From assembly GCA_964017155.1 (NCBI GenBank), contig OZ024857.1, positions 9,343,690 through 9,407,689 on the forward strand: 64,000 bases of DNA, in the 5' to 3' direction. Made by a program: the position numbers and the translations under genes. The first letter of the stretch is position 1. Every line of letters starts with the position of its first letter. The notes under the pieces are model-generated. The model did not search any database. It was not told where the DNA came from and worked only from the letters and a program-made list of their open reading frames with translations. This stretch comes from Oasisia sp. SBJ-2009. Taxonomy: Eukaryota > Annelida > Polychaeta > Sabellida > Siboglinidae. Shown piece after piece: positions 58,218-64,000 of this stretch.

Positions 58218-61200
58218 TAACACTGCATATTATCAGAGCAAATATGGCATGCCTGACTGTCTTAATTATGAATCTACACACACACAAATATCTTACATTA
58301 TATATTTCTTTAAAATTAGCAAACTTCCAACCCTAAAAGATCAATGTGGATTAGAAGGTATTGTTATCAAACTTTTACCAGGCATAAACCAGTTCAAAGG
58401 ACAAAAATAACAAATAACTCTCAATATCCTTCCATGCATCCTTCTCAAGAAGAATGGGGACCCATTAATACAACTTTTTAAGCTAGAACGCTCAACTTTT
58501 GGATTCTTGCTAATCTTACCAAAGGTTCTCACCATACTGATCTATTCACAAATCTAATAGATGACAGTAACCAATTTCTGGAATTTTGGTTGCGCTCACT
58601 CGGAATGACCCAATCTTATAAATAATGGCCAGTTAGTACCCAGTGGCCATGCCCAGGAGAATGTCATCATTCATCAGTAAATGAAACTGTTGCTGCTGTG
58701 GCCAGTCTTTCACAGGCAACAATTTATCAATGTTTTAATGATTTGGGATTAAGGTACATCCAGGCCTGCAAATGGGATATCACCAACTAACGCCGACTGC
58801 AGTTGGCAGTTGGCGTTAGCAGTGGTCCGTGGTAGATGCCAATTAATTCCCCCCTGCCCCCCCCCCAGGGACGTAAATTTAATCGAAGAATTGCGTAAAA
58901 ATATGAATTTAACACTTGTTTTATGGAATGGTTGCCAATGACCATGGATTTAACGATGTGCTTTAGTTCACCTACAATAAACTCTTGGTATATTTATCAA
59001 AAGTACGTAAAACGGCAATCCTGTAAACGAAATATGTTAAGTAGGAAGACGGAGTTTCGCCGTCAGCATTCACGACGAAATGTCTTGAGCATTTGGCCAG
59101 TGTTCCAGCAAAGAAAATCGTAGCGCTTAACTGTAATTTATATAAAGAATATTATATTTATCCGTTCCAATTAACAGTTATCTTGAAATGTAACCAGTCA
59201 CACCTGCCGAAATCCTCAAAAACGATGTTCGCCGCTAGCACCGCTCTGCGGATTTGTAAGGCTTTTAATTTATGGATCCCAGTAGCGTCGCCACCAGCGG
59301 TAGTGCTTTTCACAAGATAAAATGGAGAATCCGACTGGAAGCAAGAAACAAAGACAAAATTACATTTATTTGTTGCTCCGGCATAAATAAAATACGGTAA
59401 TGGGTCAACGGGAAGAGGACAAAAAAAAAACTTTCTAAAAATAGCGTTACCCGCCAGGTCAGTGAAATGTAAACCTTGTGTTCAGAGTAGGCTTGAAAAC
59501 TAAAAAATACGCCGGGCTTAGGTATGACGAGGGTTTTCACATGAAGGCCCTATGATTTCTAATGGCAAACTTAACGGCGACCGTCGGGTTATGAAAAAAG
59601 CGTGCACACACCAAGCCGACTCGTCATCAGATATACGTCTGCGGAGCCAAGTTGTCACCTGATACCTCCTTATCTAACGCCGACTGCGGATTAGCGCCGA
59701 CTGTGGATTAACGCCGATTCAACATTTGAATCGGCACTAATCAACGTTAATTGGTGCAATAATGCCGACCGTCGGCGTAATTTGCGCACACACCAAATCG
59801 ACTGCAGTCGGCCAACTGCTTTACGCCAACTAGTCAGGTTGGTGTGTGCGTGTAGCATTATGCTAAGTACACACCAACCAACTAAAGTTGACTCAGTTGG
59901 CAACAAGATCAATTAGTTCTACTGACTAGGGCTCACTTCTGCCTTTACACACCAACCGACTAGTGCCAACCGTCACCGCTAAATTAATTGAAGAATAGCG
60001 TAAAAATACTAATTTCACACTCATTTTATGGAATGGAGAATGTTGCCAATGACCATGTGGTTCAGTCCATCTGCAACACACACTTGACATGTTTGTAAAA
60101 GGTAGGCGAAACGGCAATCTGGTAAACAAAATCTGTTACATAGAAAGGGTTTGGCCAGTGATCCAGCAAAGAAATGCAAAGCGTCGAACTGTATTTTATA
60201 TAAAGAACCTTGTATTTATCCGTTCCAAGTAACAGTTATCTTGAAATTAAATGAGTCACACCCGACGAAATCCTCAAAAACATCGTTCACCACTAGCCCC
60301 GCTTTGCAGATTTTAAGGCTTTTCATTTATGCACCCGATAGGGGCGCCACCAGTGGTAGCGCTTTTCAAAAAGTTAAAATGGAGAATCCTACCAGCAGTG
60401 GGAAACAAAGACAAAAATATGGTGTTGGGTCAACGGGAATAGGGCAAAAATAATATACCACTTTCTAAAACTTGGTTACCCACCAGGTCAGTAAAATGTG
60501 AGAGTAAAAATTAAACATTGTCAGAGTTGGCGTAAAAACTAATACGCCAGGATTAGTCATGATGAGGTCTATCACATGATTGCCCTAAGATTTCTGATTG
60601 GCCAACTTACCGTTGGGCTATAAAAAAAACCTGCACACACCAGCCGCCGACACATCATCGCATATGCGCCTGTGGTGCCAAGTTGTCACCGGATACCTCC
60701 TTATTTAAAGCCCACTGTGGATTAATGCTGACTGCTGAATCATCATTTGAATCCGCGTAATGCTACACACCAGCCGATTTGGGCGCAGACACCAACGGAC
60801 TAGTCTGTAAAAGCACTCAGCTGACTGCAGTCGGTTGGTGTGTGCGCAACTTTATGCAGACGGTTAGCCTAATAGTGCTGACTAACACGGATACAAATGT
60901 TGAATCGGCAGCCACTAATATTGGTTTATCTAAAATAACTGCTGTTTAGATTTGAAATGGATAAATATTATCATGAACTGAAACCTGATCTCATAGACAC
61001 TGTCGTAGCGGCCACTACGGTCTACCTGTATCAAAATTATTACCAGTACAATTTAACTTCAGTCAATATTTTAAGGTGGGTATGGATGTTAGAATAGACA
61101 TTTTTAACAAAAGTACCTGAAATAACTCTAATTCACTTTCATTTGTGGATAAGGTGTAGTTCTTTTATGTAATCCTGCTTTGATTGCTATGACAGTCCTG

Positions 61201-63788
61201 GAGACTGAGACTCTTTGTGTCATCTGTGGACTCCTTCTAGATGTCCTTTGGTTTTAAGTGTCCATGTGACCCCTAGCTGTGACCCATTTTATGTGGGTTA
61301 TGATTCTAATCTTAGTCACCACTGGGTTCTGAAACCCTGTGTTGCAGTGTTATGGATCTGTTGGTTGATTTGAAATGAAAGGTGTTAGTATCTTGTAAAT
61401 GTTGTCATTGGGAAACATGCAACACTAAAAGTCACCCAATCAGTGCTATTCATTTTTTATTATCCAAAGTAAATCAATATCAAATATAGCAGATGCCATG
61501 AAAACATCCTTAAACTTCATAAATTTTGGAAGGATAATTCTGGTAATTTACTTCATAAGCAGCAATATCATGTGAAAGACTGAAAGTGCATGCTAACAGC
61601 GATAATTTTGTCTGTCAAAATTTACTTTGATCGATTAACAAGAATTAGAAAAATGCAGTATTGCAAATGTAACGAAGTACACAAATAAAGCATTATTTGG
61701 ATTAATTAGTTATTTTTTGAAAAAGTGCAGACTCACAAACCTTTTATTCGGACTCCCAAATTTGTGCAATTTCCCATAACAATCAATACCATTACATCCA
61801 ATCTTTGATAGCCATTTCCCCAAAACAGGTTTTTAAAATGTCTTATCTTTGATAATAACGAACGCTAGATTATTAAAGTTTTGACTGTTTTTTAGATATC
61901 TTATCAGTGACATTCAGTGCAGTGGCAAATATACTTGTTTTGACGTCAACCTGAGAGTAAAAATGTTGAACAAATATTTTTTTTAATTACTTTTAAAAAA
62001 GTATCTCTTTCTTAGTTGTTGCATTAATATGTTGTACACATGTAATACAATAATTACACAGATACCTGAATTATTGGTGGTTTCCAAAACAGGCTATATT
62101 TGCTATATGATGGCCAACTTTGATTCTTCGCAATGGCAGCAAAGGCAAGAGGTTATTGATGGGATGAATCTAGAATTTCATTCGAATCGAATATCCTCGA
62201 ACTTTCAAATACATATCGAATAATCAGTGACTTCAAATTCGATTATAATACTGAACGGTGGTCAAGATGTCTTGCTGTGACGCAGTGTCATCCCGTGGGC
62301 ATGTCCGCGTCGGAGGCATCGGCATCGTAGCCATGCGCATTGATCTTTTTTGTTTACTTTCTGACCAAACCATGAAAACAACTTCTTACAGCCACCAAAC
62401 TTATCCTCACATATCTTATCATGTATATATAATTATATAGACCCACTAGGTTACAAATTAAAATCATTTACATTCCTATTATAAAGAATAAAATTAAGAA
62501 AACAAACTTGCGCAAAACTCAACACGATCTACAACTACGGCTACACAACTACGTGGTGTGTGTTTGTGTGAGTTGTGATCTTGTGTACAGCTAAAAAAAA
62601 ACTTCAAATCACAATGTAATGTATGGAACATATCCAGATAGATCAAATCAGACAAGTTGGATTACGAAAAAACATGAGTCATATCACTCAAATGACATAT
62701 TAGAATGTCAACATGTACGTGGCTTGGATATGTGTGTTGTTCTTCACTCACAAATTATATTTGACTGCTTCACACTTTCATGGCCTTCAATCAAGTTCAA
62801 TTCCTTCATACATTTTTTTTTCAATTTTTTTAAAGTTACCCTGAACTGGCCGTGCTCTACAAGTGCATATCATAATTCAGTCCATTTTCTTACATATTCT
62901 TACAGGTCCTTTTCTGGCTTGTATTAGGCATTCCTGCCTCTTGTGCCAGCTCTGTCTTGACCATTGTTTCGAGACTGTGCGCATGCGTCTAAAGGTGACA
63001 CAGTCCATAGTAGAGGTGGTGCAGTAAAATAATTTTATAGGATGATTTTTCCATTGTTTATCAATTTTTACTTTAAAATATTGGACTGATGGAGCATCTA
63101 CCAGAGACTGTGGCAGACTATTCCATGCATCAGTAGATCGGTATATAAAATAATTTGTTCGGATGTTTTAAGTGTTCTCTAGATAACGGATTTACGTTTG
63201 AGGAACATTACATAATATTAAGGCTACGGCGGTGATGTCAAGATTACCGTTTTACAGTCGACGGCTAGCCTACCGTAAAAAGGCCTGATCGATCGTAAAA
63301 TTAATAAATACGAATGGGAACCCATCGTATTTGCGTATAAAAGTAACAAAATGCTACTTTACTTAGTCCTTATATAGTTTAATTGAATTTACGTGAAATC
63401 ACCATCTCAAAAACTACGGAAAATTAGTCTGACTTTTTGAGATAAGCCCCGCGCGAGGCAACCCAGCTCAGGGCTCATTCAGTTCTGACACTGTCACTGT
63501 CACCGACATTCACCGTTCACGTTCACAATCGAAGTTCTGTTATGTTATTTGACGCGCTTACACCATTAAAATACAACACTTACTAGATGTCCCAAAGTGC
63601 TGTGCGATTTTAGCGGCTGCAGCATGTCTCCTTTGGCGCTGTCCCTGCCCTTTAGAACTATCCGAAAACAATAGTGGCTCTGAACGCCACATTTCTATCA
63701 TCTCTAATTCAGTCTCACTCGTATACCAGGACGCCATCTTGACGCTTTGAATGTCGTCATTTTCTTGGAGTCCGTAGAGTGGCGCCAC
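55708..63788 (-). CDS. MADF-domain (Myb/SANT-like) protein, three coding exons
   Basis: Exons on the minus strand: 63788-63584, 56891-56713, 56283-55708; phases 1 then 0, total 960 nt, 319 residues. Residues about 20-110 form a MADF-like domain: ELEMIEMWRSEPLLFSD, then RQRRHAAAAKIAQHFGTS, then DDINRKMNSLRTQYSRH, with the usual acidic start, the hydrophobic/aromatic spacing and an R-x-QYSRH end. RLTKRQEWILEHLGFLRPYI follows. Exon 3 adds a low-complexity region and a charged helix (EAQLEKIRKEEEVRRKAEME ... IEEIKDERKRRLLKIKV) likely to be a coiled coil. MADF proteins bind DNA, and many come from domesticated Harbinger-type accessory proteins, so this could be a host gene or an accessory protein of a transposon. 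No transposase is seen next to it. ATG 63788 is the first in the open frame; a second at codon 17 (MASWYTSE) is possible. Exon 2 to exon 1 is a 6.7 kb intron full of repeats. Confidence 0.68.
57335..58613. mobile_element. Foldback transposon-like element, about 1.28 kb, in the MADF gene intron
   Basis: The left end CGGGCCATTCCGTGAGAACG and right end CGCTCACTCGGAATGACCC are inverted. The inversion continues inward over about 170 bp (GGTGAGAGCCTTTGG versus CCAAAGGTTCTCACC). The interior holds a direct duplication (about 57715-57925 and 58095-58345, both with CCTTAATTATGAATCT) and an AT microsatellite. Confidence 0.72.
58770..60910. repeat. Duplicated transposon-like block with GCCGACTGCAGTCGG-type motifs
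   Basis: Two related segments (about 58885-59640 and 59985-60640) share GTTGCCAATGACCATG, TATCCGTTCCA, AACAGTTATCTTGAAAT and GTCAACGGGAA. Motifs built on CCGACTGCAGTCGG and ACACACCAACCGACTAG recur around and between them in both orientations. Short parallel frames (MASVPAKK and MASDPAKK) are probably decayed. It may be a PIF-Harbinger-like nest; no transposase is seen. Confidence 0.5.
60911..63583. other. Rest of the MADF gene first intron, nothing recognised
   Basis: AT-rich sequence. A short piece at 62158-62230 resembles 24-100 (GGGATGAAT, then GAATTTCA, then GAATATCCTC). No RNA gene or coding exon is supported. Confidence 0.45.
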
Positions 63789-63939
63789 TGTTTGCCGCTC
63801 ATAAAAACCACCTGGATTTTTGTTCTGCCGATGTTACCACCAGGGCGGCCTTAACCCAGAATATACGCCGATTGGCTTTCTGGCAGGGGCGTCAATCCGG
63901 TTTTAAAAGTGGGGGGCACCAATTTATATATGCATATCT

Positions 63940-64000
63940 GTGTGTGCGTGCGTGCGTGCGTGTGCGTATATGCGCGTGTGCGTGCGCGGGTGCGTGCGTG
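63940..64000. repeat. (GT/GC)n microsatellite at the window end
   Basis: Alternating purine-pyrimidine GTGCGTGC tract upstream of the MADF gene first coding exon. It continues beyond the window. Confidence 0.9.

Noticed and set aside
59093..60453. Paired frames MASVPAKK and MASDPAKK as two related small genes
   Set aside because: They lie in a duplicated repeat block, are short, and diverge without coding constraint that I can see.

Overview
This is a eukaryotic nuclear window from a non-ecdysozoan invertebrate, probably a marine lophotrochozoan such as a mollusc; the phylum is an inference. Reasons: spliced genes with phase-consistent GT-AG introns, a clear FOXM-type forkhead gene (a family absent from the standard ecdysozoan models), a MADF-domain gene, intron-containing tRNA-Tyr genes, tRNA-derived SINEs, LINE, Penelope-like, hAT-like and Kolobok-like elements, and very many minisatellites. 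It holds no operons, prophage or CRISPR. Exon models were built by eye from splice sites, reading phase and remembered family sequences; no alignment was run.

Layout. (1) 173-9774 (+): the C-terminal 13 exons of C2CD5 (C2 domain-containing protein 5), whose introns and last exon carry five minisatellites. (2) 10.4-13.4 kb: intergenic DNA with a 39-bp array. (3) 13583-15881 (-): a two-exon RHNO1 (RHINO, partner of the 9-1-1 clamp) homologue. (4) 18332-28142 (+): seven-exon FOXM, head-to-head with RHNO1 across a roughly 2.4 kb shared upstream region that contains CCAAT boxes and a CHR-like element. (5) 28.2-38.7 kb: gene-poor DNA with foldback elements, a hAT-like element carrying a LINE fragment, and a second LINE remnant. 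(6) 38756-50903 (+): a complete 12-exon ZNF143/ZNF76 (Staf) gene with seven C2H2 fingers. (7) 52.1-53.2 kb: two identical tRNA-Tyr(GTA) genes flanking a perfect 56-bp palindrome. (8) 54.7-55.4 kb: a Penelope-like fragment between inverted arms that contain hammerhead-like motifs. (9) 55708-63788 (-): a three-exon MADF-domain gene whose large first intron is full of foldback and duplicated repeats.

Three results stand out. RHNO1 and FOXM form a divergent pair here, as in vertebrates, and RHNO1 keeps the tryptophan-valine clamp-binding motif, created exactly across its splice junction. Many tandem repeats are anchored on splice junctions: the repeat unit contains the real donor or acceptor, and in places exon sequence, so the arrays look like serial duplications of exon-intron boundaries; one such array copies the C2CD5 stop codon. 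The hammerhead-like motifs in the Penelope-type arms have the core 3-8 base pair swapped from C-G to G-C in three arms.
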